Part shown: positions 5,802 through 6,237 of the stretch, piece by piece | How positions within the stretch are numbered: the stretch's first letter is position 1 | How the letters are laid out: each line of letters begins with the position of its first letter | Assembly (NCBI GenBank): GCA_025454715.1 | Contig: JALONY010000106.1 | Span: 1-6,237, forward strand | Direction of reading: 5' to 3' | Length of the DNA: 6,237 nucleotides | Source of the DNA: Anaerolineae bacterium | GTDB lineage: Bacteria > Chloroflexota > Anaerolineae > Aggregatilineales > Phototrophicaceae | Translations under genes and position numbers: made by a program | The notes under the pieces: model-generated | Seen by the model: only the letters and a program-made list of their open reading frames with translations | What the model was told of the DNA's origin: nothing | Databases searched by the model: none

Positions 5802-6237
5802 TCAGCCCAGCGGCACGTCCACCGTCACCACACCGGCGCGCTCATGCCGCGCCGTAATCGTGACCGTGCCGCCCTTGGGCGCGTACACCACGTACTCGAC
5901 CTTGGCGCGGTCGCCGGTAACTTGCGGGATGCTCCAAATCGACAACGACGACGACGTGCCCGCCCAGCCCTGAAGCTGCCCGATGTCCTCGCGCAGTTTG
6001 CCCGAGCGTAGTTCCGCGCCCTCCGGCAAGGCAATCTCGCACACCACGCCACGGGTGGCCTTGCGCTCCATCGCCCGTGCGCTGATGTGGGTCGGCAGGT
6101 AGCCGGTGTTGTGCACCCCCAAGCGGATGAAGTACGCCCCATCGCCCAATTTTTCGACGTGCAGGCTGTGCTGCTCCAGCTTGGGTGAGATGAGCAGGTG
6201 GAACAGCAACCACTTGGGGAACAATGCCACCTCGGCC
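5802..6237 (-). CDS. C-terminal part of a probable M14-family zinc carboxypeptidase (5' end outside the window)
   Basis: The frame is open from the window edge to a TGA at 5804-5802, giving 144 visible residues. An apparent GTG start at 6230 is probably internal, because the frame continues upstream to the edge. After a short helical part (ALFPKWLLFHLLISPKLE) comes a beta-rich segment with HVEKLGDGAYFIRLGVHNTG, YLPTHISARA and RGVVCEIALPEGAELRSGK. This resembles the domain that follows the catalytic part in many bacterial M14 metallopeptidases, where the family pattern is roughly a VE-LG-G-Y-v-v-v-NtG-LPT stretch. The zinc ligands (HxxE and a later His) would lie upstream and cannot be checked here, so activity is inferred from the tail alone. 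An unrelated protein with a CARDB-like beta domain is the alternative. It ends 92 bases before the DUF89 gene. Confidence 0.68.
   Translation of the reverse strand, partial: AEVALFPKWLLFHLLISPKLEQHSLHVEKLGDGAYFIRLGVHNTGYLPTHISARAMERKATRGVVCEIALPEGAELRSGKLREDIGQLQGWAGTSSSLSIWSIPQVTGDRAKVEYVVYAPKGGTVTITARHERAGVVTVDVPLG

Noticed and set aside
1..6237. A novel defence, mobile or otherwise undescribed system
   Set aside because: No integrase, transposase, nuclease, toxin-antitoxin pair, CRISPR repeats or att-like repeats are visible. Five of the six genes resemble known housekeeping families in a conserved type of arrangement, and the sixth fits an oxidase accessory role.

Overview
The window is GC-rich, gene-dense bacterial chromosome, and every supported gene lies on the minus strand, reading from high to low coordinates. 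It looks like an ordinary core region rather than a mobile or defence island. I see no tRNA, rRNA, CRISPR array, insertion sequence or attachment site. The mix of a CoxB fused to cytochrome c, a short five-helix CoxC, an M14-type peptidase C-terminus and an ARMT1-like DUF89 protein suggests an aerobic or facultatively aerobic member of the Chloroflexota (Anaerolineae-like). That is an inference from protein style, not a proven placement.

In transcription order, the right end (6237-5802) holds the C-terminal part of a protein that resembles the tail of M14-family zinc carboxypeptidases. A GC hairpin and about 90 bases of spacer follow. Then comes a complete DUF89/ARMT1-like metal-dependent phosphatase (5709-4522). 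A 234-base, relatively AT-rich spacer (4521-4288) carries a good sigma70-like promoter and a pair of near-identical 13-base direct repeats, one directly upstream of the -35 box.

This promoter drives a terminal oxidase operon: coxB with a fused cytochrome c domain (4287-3085), coxA (3040-1328), coxC (1182-535), and a multi-pass membrane protein of unknown function that runs off the left edge (512-1). CoxB keeps all CuA ligands plus a CxxCH haem c site. CoxA keeps every haem and CuB ligand but has the YSHPAVY motif in place of the helix-VI glutamate. Together these define a caa3-type, A2-family haem-copper oxidase. Electrons would pass from the fused haem c to CuA, then haem a, then the haem a3/CuB site, where O2 is reduced to water with proton pumping.

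A perfect 28-base palindrome between coxA and coxC may limit expression of coxC and the unknown gene. An octamer, CTCTCTAC on the plus strand, recurs three times, only in the non-coding leaders of coxB and coxA. I found no clear undescribed system. The most promising leads are the unknown membrane protein with a His/acidic loop and the cis-regulatory repeats of the cox operon.
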